A stretch of 64,000 nt of DNA from Sabethes cyaneus (taxonomy: Eukaryota; Arthropoda; Insecta; Diptera; Culicidae), in the NCBI RefSeq assembly GCF_943734655.1, contig NC_071354.1, positions 57,763,544 through 57,827,543 of the forward strand, read 5' to 3'. Below are positions 10,453-23,689 of this stretch, in pieces. Numbering within the stretch: position 1 is the stretch's first letter; the number at the start of each line of letters is the position of its first letter. The notes under the pieces were generated by a model. That model saw only the letters and a list, made by a program, of their open reading frames with translations, was not told the DNA's origin and ran no database searches. The position numbers were made by a program, and so were the translations under genes.

Positions 10453-13400
10453 CAGTAAACAGTCGAAGCCGCAACATTTTCGCTTTTTAAATGTTGTATC
10501 GTATACTTTTCGCCGAGATTTCTATGGTAGTTCGTAGAAGTATTCAACGCGCTCTCGAAATGAAATGCTTCTTGTTTCGACGCCATTTTAAGCAAAACTG
10601 GGCAAGCATAAACAAAACAAAAAATATTGACAAACAGAGAAGAGAAAGAGAGAGCGAAAAGAAAGAGAGAGAGCTAACACTCTGAGCTCGTTTGTTGTTG
10701 AGTAGAGGGGTTTCGAAAAAAATCCAAAATTTTAGTTGTCACCCGTTACTTAAGTTGCTGTAAACTCATACACATATAATAGGAATTCTTTCAATATACC
10801 AGTGTTTTTTTAGATTAGAATCCAGGTAAATTAAGAAAATATCAATTTCGACCATAAATTCAAATGATTCAAGCAAATCCTATCGGGCAACATAAATTGC
10901 GAAACAATCGGTAATTAAAACTAGTACCCAATTGGCCGCAGTTTATTGCATCCTCCGAACCGAACGGTCCATTAAATCGCACCGAATCAATATAATTCCT
11001 TCGTAGTTCGCTTTTACAATTATATATGCATTTACCACTTAGCATCCATTAATCCTCGTCGAAAATAATCCTTTCCGATGCGGAACTTCGACCGGGCGGG
11101 CGGGACTTGACTCACAATGGCATCTGAAACGAGAGAACAAGAAATTCCATTAATTTTCCTCGTGGAGATTAAAACTACCGATTTTGGCAAACATGCCGAG
11201 CGGAACAAGTGAAAGTGTGGGCAGTGCGCCGGCCGGGCTGTGACACTCGCAGCGCAGTTACACAACTTGGCACCGCCGGGAGTACCCGTCTTTCCGGAAA
11301 TTTAAACAGCTTCGGACGATTCGACATCAGTGCCGGAATAGAGCGAGAGAAGGAGTGAGAGCGAGTCTGGAGGGATTTGTAGATTTACTGCACTTTGTTT
11401 AATTGCCATTTTCATCTTACTAGATTTAATTCAATTAGCTTTCCCTGAAACGGTGCAGGAGGATGCTGGTGCTGGTGCTTCGCCTTTACATTGCAGTGCT
11501 ATCGAGATGAAGCAATGAGTTTACGTATGGAATTTGGATGTTGGCCCGTGGCTCAAAAAGCTATCTCGAACAATCAGATTGAACGAGAGTGCTCGATTAA
11601 ACGGTGTGCGAACCTGTGGAAAGGGGGTTAGTGAAAGGACGAGCAGAATCCCACCGGGTTGTTGGGAAAACATCGTTTTCGCTAGGTACTAGTTAATCTG
11701 TTGAATTATGACTTGCTGGATTGTTGCCAAATTAGATAAACCAGCTCTCGCTTGTAAACTGGTGGGCGCTGCTCGTTTTCGTAAAGCTTAAATCAGAAAA
11801 CAGAAAATTGAATTTTAATTACTATTTTCTTAAAATAGCAATATACCAGAATTTTTTAAAACATTTACAAAAGCTTTTTGGTTTAAAACTCGCAGTAAAC
11901 TGAGCCAACGTGTTCAGTTTCTACTTTTTTCTATCGCTTGTGTTGCTTAGCCCTGAGGCTTAACCACCGGTAGTGGTTTGGTTTCGCGATTTTATGCTTC
12001 ATAATGGCTAGGATAACCAACTACGACGAGTCTGCTCGCTTATGAACCTGGTTGCTGGCTGCTGTATCTTTCATCTTTTTTTTTTTGGGATACCAATGTT
12101 GAGTTAGTAGGTACGTGTTTGCAGAGCCTGCCAGAGCACTTTCCTTACTTTCGTTACAGTGTGAGGTTTTTCGCATGGTTAAGCGTAAAGTCCTTTTCAT
12201 CTTTGGGCTTGACTTTTGGTGCTCTCCAGCTTCAGCTACTGTTTGCTGACCACAGGTTTTTGCAAAGCAGTATTACTGTTTTGATGTAGAAAGAAATTAA
12301 ATGCACAGTATACCTACATGCGAATAGCCCCACCTAAATTGTTAGAACTGTAGTCGACTGAAGCTTAAGCGTATTATATCTTTAATTTTTATGAGAGGAT
12401 TTTCATTCCCAATTCTCTAGAATATATCCAGAATATAGCTTTGTACCCATATTCCTGCTCTTGAAACTTAAATTTGTTTCCAAAAACATAAGCGATATAA
12501 TCAAAACGGCATTGAACCAGTCGTACGTGACAGTAAGTCAGAAACATAAACGAACATCCTCTTATATACAAATTTAATAGGGATAACGTTTTTGTTATAC
12601 GAAATATGAAGCTAAAAGATGATAAATCAAATCATTTTTGCAGATAAAAGCATTCTGGCGTTATTATTTTGAAGGTTGTCTGTTGACTTCCAACAAAATG
12701 CTTTCTAGAAAACGGCAAATGGCTAAAACAAAAGATAATTTCTCCGCAGCAAACCAAAATAAATGAGTTACATTATTAATGAACCTAAATTTAGTAAAAA
12801 ATTGCTAAAAAATGTTCGACACAATTGAGATGACTAGCAGCATACTGTGTCGGCTGAGCTGCTGGCTGCGCTATTTAGCCGGTGTGAGCCGGCCGCTGAA
12901 CAGCGCGGTTGCATGAAGTACGGGATCCTGATAAATTGCAGCTCGTTACGATTATTCCACCCTGTCTGACAGGCTACGACAAATGAGTTACGAGACGTGC
13001 TGGATCCAGTGTCGGTTATGTTCCACCGGAAAATGAAGCCAATTGTGGAATTGAGCGAAAGCTTCACTTAAATTCCACAATGATGATCCGCCACCGGACA
13101 TTAAAGGCGGGGCAATATGTTTCATAAAGAAATATTTGTGTTGAATACAAAATTCAATTTGCTGGAAAATATGAGAATATAAATTACATCCTAGAACCGG
13201 TAGCGGAAACCTAATGACAAGAAGTGAAAAACAATTAAATTTTATCTTAGTCTGCCGTAATTTTACCGGCAAGCGAAAAGCTGCCAGCTACTATTATTAA
13301 TTTGCGCTTGGCTGCGAAAAGTGGTAGTAATTTCGTCTGATGGCATCAGGCTCGATTCATTCATCCGGCAAAACCGTCGAAATGCAGAAATCAACTGTCG

Positions 13401-14462
13401 TCGACGGCAACTACAAAATGTGTTAACAGCGCATACATTATAATTCCGGCAGTAAACATGTCCTTTCGTCATAAAAAGTCATCCTACCGTAATTTTAATG
13501 ATGTCATAATTCATCTCATTCACATTCACCATCGCCAGAAGCATAGGCACGCACGGGTAAACTGCGGTAAATATTCCTACATGTGAACCATTACTACAGG
13601 GCCTAGCGTGCACGAAAATGGGTTGTTCTTGGGCAGAACCGAATCGTGAAGGATATGCCGCCGTGTGCCGTTTTATTCGATTACAGTACAAAATGTTGTA
13701 CGCAACAAGCCCATCCTAAGAGATTTCTACTCCCATAATTCCGGTGGAAAATGTGTTGTAGCAGGGATTCAAATCATCACATTGATGGATGAAAGAGAAA
13801 ATTTACGGTGTGATAAGCTCCCAAATTGGGCATGTTGTATTCTGAAATTTAATAAAATTAGACGAATCAAACTGCACACGATCCTGTTTATATGAGACCA
13901 ATTCGGATGTGGCAAAATCATACAATTTTGCATGAAAAGAGAATGTCAATTATTTTAGACACAATTCTTTGCTAACTTTTTCTCACTGCTAGCTCACTGG
14001 GAAGCGGAAGACCAATTAGTTTCGCTTTTTTATGAAGCGAAATTATAATCAATTCCCACCAGTTCAGGTTCATAAGCTCCGCAAACACAGAATCAATTTT
14101 CTGCAACCCAAAACAAATAAAACAAATCCAATGGTTCTCGTAAAAAAAAAAAGAATCTATTTGGCGTTCTGCTTGGTTTTGGTTTCGCTCAGCATAATGC
14201 TATGGCTATGAAGAAGCTATTCTTTGTTTACAAAGGAACGAATTGAGGAAGAGAGCTTCATTCAACTGTTGAATATTAATGATATTCGCGGACTGATATA
14301 ATGATATTTTTACGGGTGCTTCAAGTTTGTTCTAGCTGCAACAGAAGAACAGATTTAAAAGCTGTGAAAAACTGGTAACATTAGGAATAATGTGTAACTA
14401 TCTTAGCGGTTTAGCAATATAACTGTCAAAACAAACATGTAGTGAAGCTAAACACGTGACAA
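10453..14462. other. Unassigned stretch with no recognised gene
   Basis: Contains a GA-rich run (about 10615-10680), AT-rich sequence, and two islands richer in G and C (about 11030-11350 and 12830-13700). The islands look less repetitive and could be conserved non-coding DNA or exons of an unknown gene, but no frame is longer than about 95 codons and none resembles a family I know. No repeat pairs were found. Confidence 0.4.
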
Positions 14463-14470
14463 GTCTGATC

Positions 14471-14884
14471 TAGAAATACTCACAGTAAGAGATACGCGGA
14501 AAATAAAGCCAACAATTTGGCATCAGTGTATAAAAACTGCCAGCACTTGCTGCGGAGCAATATGCTGTAGCAGTATGGCTTGATTGTTTTCAACATGATT
14601 CGCTTCTGTTTTGCTTACATCAATTTTGCACAATAGAGCGATATATCTTTCAACTTAATCAGTGTAAAATGCATTGCAAAGCTTTATACACACTGTGTCC
14701 GAGTATAATATTCAAGGTGCGTGACAATAGCTTAAGTAGATTTCATAACTATTTCAATACTTGTTAATCACACATTTAAGCAAACAATATGCGTGTTTGA
14801 TTGGTTCCCTTTTGACAATTCTCGCTGCTCGATTGGCTCCCAAGATGGCTGCTTCCGCGTATCTCTCACCTCTGAGTATTTCTA
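14471..14884. mobile_element. hAT-like MITE with 8-bp target duplication
   Basis: The ends are inverted repeats of about 31 bp: TAGAAATACTCA at 14471 and its complement at the right end, followed inward by GAGATACGCGGAA in both arms. The element is flanked by an exact 8-bp direct repeat, GTCTGATC, at 14463-14470 and 14885-14892. An 8-bp duplication is typical of hAT and P-type transposition. The 414-bp interior has no coding frame, so it is non-autonomous. Confidence 0.85.
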
Positions 14885-15184
14885 GTCTGATCGCATTGTA
14901 AGATAAAAGAAGTGTGACTGCTACTAGAAAATTTCACAGGGTAAAATGGGATGAATCGAATCGATGCACACTGGCGCAACTTCAGAGAATTCAACTCAAA
15001 ATGGTAATGTCTTTTAGTCTATAAATAGAAATTTATAAAAAAATGAAAACAAAAAATAATAAAATCTAATCTATCTAACTAAGTACATAGTTTGATTTAT
15101 TACGTCTGAAATATTTATTTGATGCGAACTTTCAAAGTTTCATGAAAACTACTAAAAAACTTGGGCACTTGTGAAGGATAAAAC

Positions 15185-15370
15185 TGTTTCGATCGCATCA
15201 TAGACCATCAGATTCTGCTATTGGATACCGTATTGGAGCTTCTAACGAATTTACCTGCTGGTATTCTTAACGAAATGAATCCAAACATACCTGGTGACTT
15301 TTGCAACCAGTTCGGCGTTTCACAGAGAAGTAATTTGGTGCCACTACTTTTTCTTACTTCGGTACTTCTG
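15185..15370 (+). pseudogene. LINE reverse-transcriptase fragment (CR1/L2/Jockey group)
   Basis: The plus frame reads FDRIIDHQILL, matching the F-D-R-V-x-H-x-I-L-L motif A region. About 35 residues later it reads FGVSQRSNLVPLLF, a decayed G-V-P-Q-G-S-N-L-G-P-L-L-F. The intervening part is shorter than in the intact LINE at 3.7-6.6 kb, so sequence has been lost. No endonuclease or C-terminus is nearby. Confidence 0.55.
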
Positions 15371-15806
15371 TGGGGCTTAAACACCCCTGATACAGAATAT
15401 CACTTATCCCAGCATCAGAACATGCCTCGTGCAATATACCATCTCAGCAGCGATACACTGTGATGCCGTTGCGACGAACTGAATAGTTCGGTACGTCATC
15501 ATGTTGGAAATCAACACCATCATCTAGATTCCGACGGTGTTGAAAGACCTGACTGCTGAGCACGGTCAGTCTTATTCAGTTGGTTAAACAATCCAGATTT
15601 GGGTGATTCTTTGTGGCAGTAATTTTAATCCAACCATTCTGCCATGCTCGTTTTTTTCGTATTGCAGTGCAGAATCTAAATCCATAAAAAACGAGCAAAG
15701 TAGTTACGGAACGCGAGTGAAATACAGTTTGTGAATTCTTTTCTTGGAAAAGTCGACTAGTGATTGTGAAATCCCGAAAGCAGAATAGATAGAAAATTTG
15801 ACTGAT

Positions 15807-16012
15807 TTGGTACGACCATAGATGAAATTAATGGTTAGGTACGATCATTGTTGAATAAAGTATTTGGTTCGGTACGACCATAGACAAATTAAATAGTTTA
15901 GTACTATCATTATTGATGAAGTATTTGGCTCGATACGGCCACAGACGAATTAAATGGTTTGGTACGATCATTGTTAAATGACGTTTATGGTTCGCTATAA
16001 CCATAAACCATA
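15807..16012. repeat. Minisatellite, ~64-bp period built of two ~32-bp halves
   Basis: Alternating half-units GGTACGACCATAGA-AATTAA and GGTACGATCATTGTTGAA-AAG repeat about three times with many substitutions, ending in ATGGTTCGCTATAACCATAA. The variation between units suggests an old array. No coding frame through it is plausible. Confidence 0.75.
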
Positions 16013-16079
16013 AAGATAACAGCAATACGGATAAGGAGGAAGGTTGTTTAGATCTTTCCAGGGTAAATCCCTTATTGCA

Positions 16080-16425
16080 AGCCCCGTCCATTTTTTGCAA
16101 TAAACCCAAGTTGTCTACTCATCTACGACTTCCCTGCGGTGTCTTTCAAACATCAGCTTACGGTTCAGAATAATGCCAAGATTTTTTCCGTGTTTCGCGC
16201 TTGCCAATCAGTACTGTACGCAAAATAATTGGTGTTTGAATTTGGTGAAACGTAATCACTTGGCACTTATCAGTGTTTATTATTGAAAAAACCAATTTAC
16301 ACCTCGCCCCGTATTTATCTAACAAAATCTGGAGTTGATAATAATCCTTGACGCAATGAATGATCAGATAGACCTTTAAGTCATCGGCGTAAACTAGTCG
16401 GTAACCATTTCCTATGGTATTCAGT
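16080..16425 (-). pseudogene. LINE reverse-transcriptase relic with YADD motif
   Basis: The minus strand from about 16420 reads RLVYADDLKVYLII, then YQLQILLDKYG and CQVITFHQIQTPII. This is the reverse-transcriptase palm around the catalytic YADD box followed by the L-x-x-N-x-x-K-C-x-V-I-T-F segment of Jockey/CR1-like LINEs. A frameshift near 16190 moves the expected G-I-I-L segment to another frame. Only about 100 residues remain. It differs in sequence from the LINE at 3.7-6.6 kb, so it is a separate family. Confidence 0.65.
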
Positions 16426-17169
16426 CAGAGGGGTTGTGTACAAGACACGACCGCATAGGTGACGTAGGGTTACATAAGCCTCTTGGTAGTGATAGTAGCA
16501 TGGAACAATTCCAGCTCAACTAGCAAAACGATTTGACTGGACTATTTTTAATTGGAATGAAATTTTCCTGATGTGTTGCGTTTCACGCAAGGACTCATTT
16601 TCCACTAAATTTGATTTTTTTCATCAAGAGTAAAGCCATTACAAATATTTAAAAAAGTTTTTGTCCTTTCGGTGTTGGCCAACTGAAGGGGGAGGGCAAA
16701 AAAAACAAAGAGATTTTTTTAATCGAGCAAAACAAAACTGCGTTTTTAGCATTTTTACTTAAAGTTTAAATGTGAAAACTGAATCTATTCTTACTTTTTA
16801 TATATACGATTATTATTTTCCAAGCAAAAAATACGAAACGAAAGACGAAATCGAATGAAATTTTTTTGCCTATTTTTGGAAATTCTGTTGTTTGAAATTT
16901 CCATTTCTGTTCCGTGTTAAAACCGTTAATTCTCATTTTTCGAGTTGTTTTTGGTTGTAGAGACCACAGGCAATTGATTTTATAAAAAAAATTTGACTTG
17001 TATTTGACTTATATCCGACAAATTATTTTTTTGCCCCCCGAATTTTCATGCCAATTTCAAAGCGGGAGGGGGGGGGGCGAGGTGGTGACAAAAACTTTGA
17101 AAATAATTAGTAATGGCCTAACTTTTCAAAAGGGCGTATTTAGAAATGAGATCACTATTTTTCAAAATA
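16426..17169. other. AT-rich stretch with G-run motif
   Basis: No gene. AAGTTTTTGTCCT followed by a G-run and GGGCAAAAAAAA (16657-16705) resembles the arrangement at 63632-63710, and a second G-run lies at 17066-17082. These may be fragments of one dispersed repeat. Confidence 0.4.
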
Positions 17170-19274
17170 CAGGTATACCTCCATAGTACGTACCCTCGTT
17201 AGTACATACCCTCGATAATACGTACCTTCCATAATACGTACATTTTGCCTCGATAGTACGTACATTTTCCTGCAATGATTTTTTTTGTTTTCTATATAAA
17301 GCAGAAACTTTTTTAGGAATATTTATGAGTCAATACAAGCAAAAACGTATTCAATAATTCTAAATTTTTGAATAATATCAGTTATTTCTGTTATGTAAAA
17401 ACCATTATTTTAAAATTAAAAACAATTCCTAAATAGTAAATTAATCAAATATACGTTCTAAATAACAGTTGTCTTAGCATTCTGATTTTGCAGATTTTTG
17501 CTCAGAAAATTAACCTTTTCTGCGATTCCTAATCTTTCCAACTGCGATGGGGGGAACAGCAGGCAATGTTATATTCGTTTGTTTGCAGATACTGCCCAAG
17601 CAACAATGTGAGTTTTATTGTACTCTTATGGCGATTTTCATGACCAATTTTGGTCCCATAAAGCATAGTCTTGGGCTTAAACATCTTTCTAAGACTTGAC
17701 CTTTCTTTATCGGCAGACTTCGCAGCCGGCTGTTTCGGGGTTAGTGCAATAATCCTACTGACTCTATCTAGCAGCACCGTCTAACCGAGACTCGAACATT
17801 TCAGCTTATATTGGCAACTATGTACCAAACCTTTACCTAGATTTGTTCGATTAAAATATGTAAATTTTCAATTTGAGAGAGAATTTTACAAAAAAAAAAT
17901 GTTTTTAGATTCCTTTTGCTTTACTTTTCAACTATTTTTAAACATTTGTAGTGTTTTTTTCTAAAATAATTTTACCAAGATAATTGTTTATTTTATAATT
18001 AGCTTAGCTTAAGTAGAATGCCCGTAGTTGCACTCTGTAATTAGTCGAACCAGTAAGATTGCATAAAGAACCAATTGAATTAGTGCTTGGGAGTAGCATG
18101 ACATACTTGTGCAATTTTTACTAATTCAATACTTTGAAAATTGACCAATAACGACGCTGGCCACGACCAAAAGGCTGTACTATATGGGAAAAGGAAAGAA
18201 TATTAGTCCGATACTTGTTGTTGCTAGGGACCGCAGGTATCACTGCATTTCCACAAGTATCATGGGATAGGATTTATGTTAGTAAGGTACAGGTACATCT
18301 TGGTAGATGATATGATCCAACGAAACAACGCGTCAGCGATTACATTTCATCTCAACTTTTCGCGATCACCATTGTAAACAAATAGTCGTCTTGAAAACGT
18401 GTGCGACGTATTTGGGCCTGAATTCGTTTCGATGATATGAATATTACGCCTTGGATATTTATTTCCGTAAGCAAAACATAAACCAGTCCTGCGCGAATCC
18501 ACTGTGTGGGCGAATAATATTGCATCCGTCTTGTTAGATGAGGATGAGGTTTCTCGCAAAATCAAGATAAAGATATCGAGTTCTAATTCGTTTACAAACC
18601 GTTACATATAAAAATTTGCTGCTCTGCGACTTCGGCCTTTCACCTGAGTCAAATATTGTTGTAAATTACAATGCAAACTACTATTCCAAAGTCCAAACTA
18701 CTGGCTCGAATTTAAAACTGGGTAATTGTCACGGCTCCGAAAAAATTTTGTTGTCAAAGATTTTGCAACGAACGAGACACGAAAGCAAGCGATGCTGATC
18801 CCTTGCAATAAAATGTTCCGAATTTGAACACCTCAGCACTATTAACGAAAACTGAGAATAAAAATTTGCTTCAATAATCATTAGAATTAAGTTAGGAACA
18901 TTGACCATTGCGAAACCATTTCAAATTGTTGGCAATTTTCATAAAGACGTAGATAATCACACATTGCTAACTGGTCACAATACCTGACAGCAAAAACCAG
19001 GAACAGTGAACCAATAAACCATTTCTTGAAGTAATTGGTCCCTAAGTTGATAAGCATTTCCTCTTACCAACGCAAATATGTAGAGATATAGCGCCCTACA
19101 CGCTCCCAAGATGATTGTTTATTTTATTATATCTTAAAATTTGGAAATTTTGGACAATATTTAGCATAATAAAAATAATACTTTACATTAAAAATTGTGA
19201 TTCGATATTACGTACGTTTCGATAGTACGTACGCTAAATGATGCGCGGGCGTACGTCCTATCGAGGTATACCTG
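17170..19274. mobile_element. TA-flanked TIR element, no transposase (CAGGTATACCT ends)
   Basis: The left end starts CAGGTATACCTCCATAG at 17170 and the right end is its near complement finishing at 19274. TA lies outside both ends (17168-17169, 19275-19276). The words TCGATAGTACGTAC and TACGTAC recur several times just inside each end (17181-17272 and 19195-19260), as subterminal transposase-binding repeats often do. CAG termini with a TA target suggest a pogo/Tigger-like or other Tc1/mariner relative. The 2.1-kb interior has no transposase frame; it contains a partial copy of another MITE at 17594-17676. Confidence 0.7.
17594..17676. mobile_element. Degenerate copy of the CCCAAG-CAAC MITE
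   Basis: CCCAAGCAACAATGTGAG at 17594 followed by TTTTATTG-ACTCTTATGG matches one arm of the intact copy at 51034-51141. The opposite arm is eroded but still ends in CTTGGGC. It lies inside the TIR element at 17170-19274, so it arrived after that element or was carried by it. Confidence 0.55.
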
Positions 19275-19276
19275 TA

Positions 19277-22200
19277 TCATATCTTGAAAATTACTTATTT
19301 GATTGAAATGGCGACAAAGCAAAAGTTGTAGTAATTTTAGACAAAAATTACACCGAAAGAAAAAGCTTTTCAAAACCATAATAAAAATTATAAAATGTCA
19401 ATTATCTCAAAACCATCCCGCCCGATTTGCATTTTTTTCAAACGTAGCTTAAATTATGCCCTAAAATCTGGTGAAGAGCTATTGATGGACACTCTTTCGG
19501 ATTTTTTTTTAAATTTTGAAGTTAGACAAATTTTTCACATTCACATTCATTTACACATATAAACTTTTTCCTTTAACCCAGCCGTTCTCGAATTATTGCA
19601 TCCTATGGGTAAATTATAGGTAATGGGTGGGTAATTTTGGTAGCTGTCAAGCTGTGAAAAGTATAATCAGTTTAATTGCTGTTCTTTTGCAGAGTATGAT
19701 AAGGCTAATTAAGCTTATAACCTGATTCATAAACCAGTTATAAAAACCTTCTGAAGAGTGGACCACCTGGTCGGAAGGGAATTTCAAAGCGGTCATTAGC
19801 ATTAGTTTTATTAGCGGTTTTATGGAATTGGTCATGAAAACCAATAGAGGAACGAAATAACACTTAGAATTACCACTTGGGTTGTCTAACTTAGAATTAC
19901 TACTTGGGTTGTCAAACCGGCACAGTGTTGCTAGTTTCAATATTATTGTTTTCTGTAAAAGGCTATATTGCATATTATTTATACCTGAGTATTTTTGCCC
20001 CCCATTACTCTGTTCTTGTCTACTTTTGATGAGGCAATATTTACGATCTATAGTTTACATTATTTATAATCTTTTTCACTTATTTAAATTCAAATTTTAT
20101 GACGATCCGACTAGGGGTAATAATACATTTAAGTATACCAGTGACTGGCCGCACAAACTCGATGCAACAAACCGACTCTGTTAAATCACACTTGTCAAAC
20201 TTTTACGCCGAAAATTATTTAGGGTCCAGAATCGGTGCTTCAGGTAAACCTGCTCTATCAGACCATTTAAAAGCTCACAGCATCACATTGCACCCTGGAT
20301 TTTAATTGATGAGAACTGAGAACTTATCATTTATGTTGACTTGTGAAGGAAGAGGCAAAAAGTCCAGATAATATTTTTGCTAAGAAAATCTCAACTAATT
20401 TTATGAAAAAGAATTTTCTCTGCTATGCTTAGTTCCTAAGACATGCGTTTGTAAAGTCAGCTATGTTTAAGATAGTCCAGATTTCCGACCTAAAAATAAT
20501 AAATGACAATTAAAAATCGCTATCGCGAAATATTTATAACTAACAAATAATGAATTAACAAATAAGAAAAAAATATTTGAATTTTTTCATAAGGAATAAA
20601 ACATGGTTCTCCGACTTTGCCTTGAAGTTTTTTTGCCGTCGTAGAAAATTTTGTGAAAAACTTTTTCCAGTAAATATTTTTTCAGGAGTTAAGTAGATGC
20701 TTACTCGAGCGCAAAGTATAATTTTATTTCTTTATTGTTATAGAGACAATGTTTTTAGATTAAAATGACGAAGAATTTAAAATGATTTCTTCAAGGTAAG
20801 TTATTACGGAGAGCTGCTGTTAATTTTTGCTTCACAAACTAATTACTAATATTCTTCAAAAACAGTTCCGTCCAACTTCTAGTCCCTCGGAAGGGAACTA
20901 GTCCTTCATAACACGGCAATGAATTTTTAATTGAATTCCTAAACTTGCTCCTACCGTACGGTCCTGTCGCAAAAACTTGCCTCAAGTTTTCAGCACATTG
21001 CAAATAGCTCGTTAAATCCTTTTATGCGACGTCTTCATTCATCCATCTGCAAGCGTTGCGTCGAGTCCAGTTACTGCATCGCCTCATACCCGGGCTGGGC
21101 GCTCGAAACGAAACCAATCTGCAATCCCGACGACTTTGGTAGTTTTTTTTGGCCAGAAAGGCACTGACAAGTTAGACAGTCAAAATATCTGTAGCTCCTG
21201 GATGAGTGCTGCTGATATAAAGACCATTTGATTATGCTGTTTAGTTCTTCTTTCGTTCAAAGTTTGCCTCATTTCGAGTCACTTCAAACAATTACTGAAA
21301 AATAAAACTTCAAGATATACCATCATTTCCCATATTGTGCTTGAGAAGAATTTTATTAATTAAGATTTTGATTCACCGTAGTTGAACAATGCAATATTTT
21401 TCCTAATTTTACTTCCTTACTCAATCAACATTTATTCATGACGTGAGAATTGTTGACAGTTTTTTAAAAACTGCAATAGTTAATTTTTATATTTTTAATA
21501 GAGATTAGTTTTAAACGCAGTAGTTAAAAATAATTACCTGCAATTATTATTCTTAACCAGGCCACGTCATTCCGCTAGTAAAGTGCTTGAGAATGAAATG
21601 AGAAACCAAACAGATTGTGATGACTTTATCGTATAACTTTTACGATTGTAGTCAATCATCAAGTAGCTATAATTGTGAATGGTGGTCGAGTCACACGCAT
21701 GAATTACTAAACATAGGTAATGATGCAGAACTAAGTAAATAGTACTGTATACCGACCTTGTTGCTGCGTATATTCAAGTGTAATACTAAGCATAACTCAT
21801 TAAAAGCAATTGGTCGAAGTAGAAGTTAATAGCCCGGTGTTTAAAATGTACGTATTAATTGTATGTATGTTAAACAAGGCTGTTAATCTTCTGGCGGAGA
21901 AATGGTATGCTCGTGTGATGATGTTTAAACTATTACGATATCCTCCATTGACCGCAAATTGAACGGTTTAAAGGGCTGTAACCAAAATTGTTAGTATGGA
22001 GATTATCCTAACAATCCATAACATTCATAACAATATCACAGATGATTTTTTTCACATTTACTGTCGGCCAAAAATTATCCTGAATCTAGCAACAGATTGG
22101 CCGATTCGTCATTAAATATTGCCATTGCCACAGCTCAGCGCTACCCCAGCCACCTCTCTCATACGGTCAAGGCACCATAAACGATGCCCACAATTTATTA

Positions 22201-23650
22201 GCATAATTGAGAATATAAAACCTTAATCCACTTTGATTTATCCCTGGCTTCCAACGGTAACGGTTATAATGTAGGTCAATTTGCAAGCAAGAATCATAAA
22301 TTCGGTTGAAGCATTCGTTATGTGTGCACTAGTAAATATGCTAATCAACAAAGCGTATAATTTCTGTTCGGTCATTCGATGGAGGAATCACCCTACCTTA
22401 TCCAATTAATTTAATTTGGAAAGCGTAACAATGTTTTAAGCAAAGTGCACCTTCTGATTTAACGAAGTGCACTGAATTTGTGATGCTTCAATTTTGATCC
22501 TGTTCTATTAAATGAAGTAATTGAAGAAGCCCTTTTTCAATTTTAAAACACCAAATACAAATCAGATAAAACCTGAATTCAAAACCAGATTTTCGAATCA
22601 TTACAGAGCAGCTTAAGCATAGCTTAAAATCGATACAATCTATATAGGCTCACCATGGATTACTTGCACGGTCCAGCAAGAACTCATTAGTGGGTCCGAT
22701 TGGCATCAAACTGGTTCCGCAGGTTGGTTTGAGATTTTATATAGTTCAAAGACCCCTTCAGAGTCCGAGCCGGTGACGTTGTTGTTGGATGAACAACGAA
22801 ATATATGTACAAATAAACACACGACCAAAGCTATCATTAACTACCTATCAGTCAGAACCAGTTTTCCGCTTTTTTGCGGTTCCTGGCGCTGCTGCTTCTG
22901 GCGAACGTCGCATCACACGAATTTGCGAAGAGATGATTCTTTGGCAACTATCCTGTCCTGATGCTTCTATGCTAATGAGCACAACAGAGGAAACGGAGGG
23001 AACTTGAACCACAGGTGGGTCAAAGACCGAATCTTATTTATGACCATCGGCGGTGGAATGTTTGGCGATAGCTAAATTGTTGTTTGCAGTGGGAGATGAT
23101 GATTGGCTGGCTAAAATGTTTTTGTGTATCGACGAAACATACAAAAACAGGCCGAGTGGTGCTCTTCTTGGGCTGCAACTCGGCATCATCTAGGTTTTGA
23201 GTTGAAAAATTTGTTGCTAAAACTGCCGCAATCCCGTTAGGTGTTTAGCAGTGTAAATTGAGAAACCTGGGTTTGGAAGCCATCTAACGGTTTTAGATTG
23301 TATTATTTATAGCTATAAAATCTTATCTTAGATGAAGTCCAAAATCTATTCTCGGCCAGAATTGTTTTAGCAGAATTGATGAAAATTTTTTAAGAGCACA
23401 GCTAAGAGATTTTATGAATTGTGTTGTGCCTTATAGAAATGATTTTCGGTTCATATAATCGAAATAGTTGTATAAAATTTACGTTTAATACATTTTAATT
23501 TTATATATTTTTATTATGTTCATTGACCTTTGAAATCATCCAGTAGAAATGATTGAAATACATCCCGAGTAGGCTAAAAAATTATGTCAAAATGAATTTC
23601 GGAATATTTCTGTCAAATTTGCCGAGCAAAATGTACTTACCTGAAATCAT
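19277..23650. other. Unassigned stretch
   Basis: AT-rich sequence without recognisable genes. A 27-bp direct duplication (ACTTAGAATTAC-ACTTGGG) sits at about 19861-19914. The region 22770-23010 has somewhat more balanced composition and short frames of 60-70 codons on the plus strand, but nothing I can identify. No tRNA-like fold was noticed. Confidence 0.4.
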
Positions 23651-23689
23651 TTTTAATATATAGTCCTGTCCTGTCTAGTTTTCTTTGGA

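Noticed and set aside
16432..16500. Possible tRNA-derived SINE head (TGTACAAGACACGACCGCAT)
   Set aside because: The sequence looks like a repeat start, but I could not place A and B boxes or find a second copy in the window.
20870..20910. ACTAGTCCCTCGG/GAAGGGAACTAGT inverted words
   Set aside because: Stem is short and imperfect, within the range expected by chance over 64 kb.
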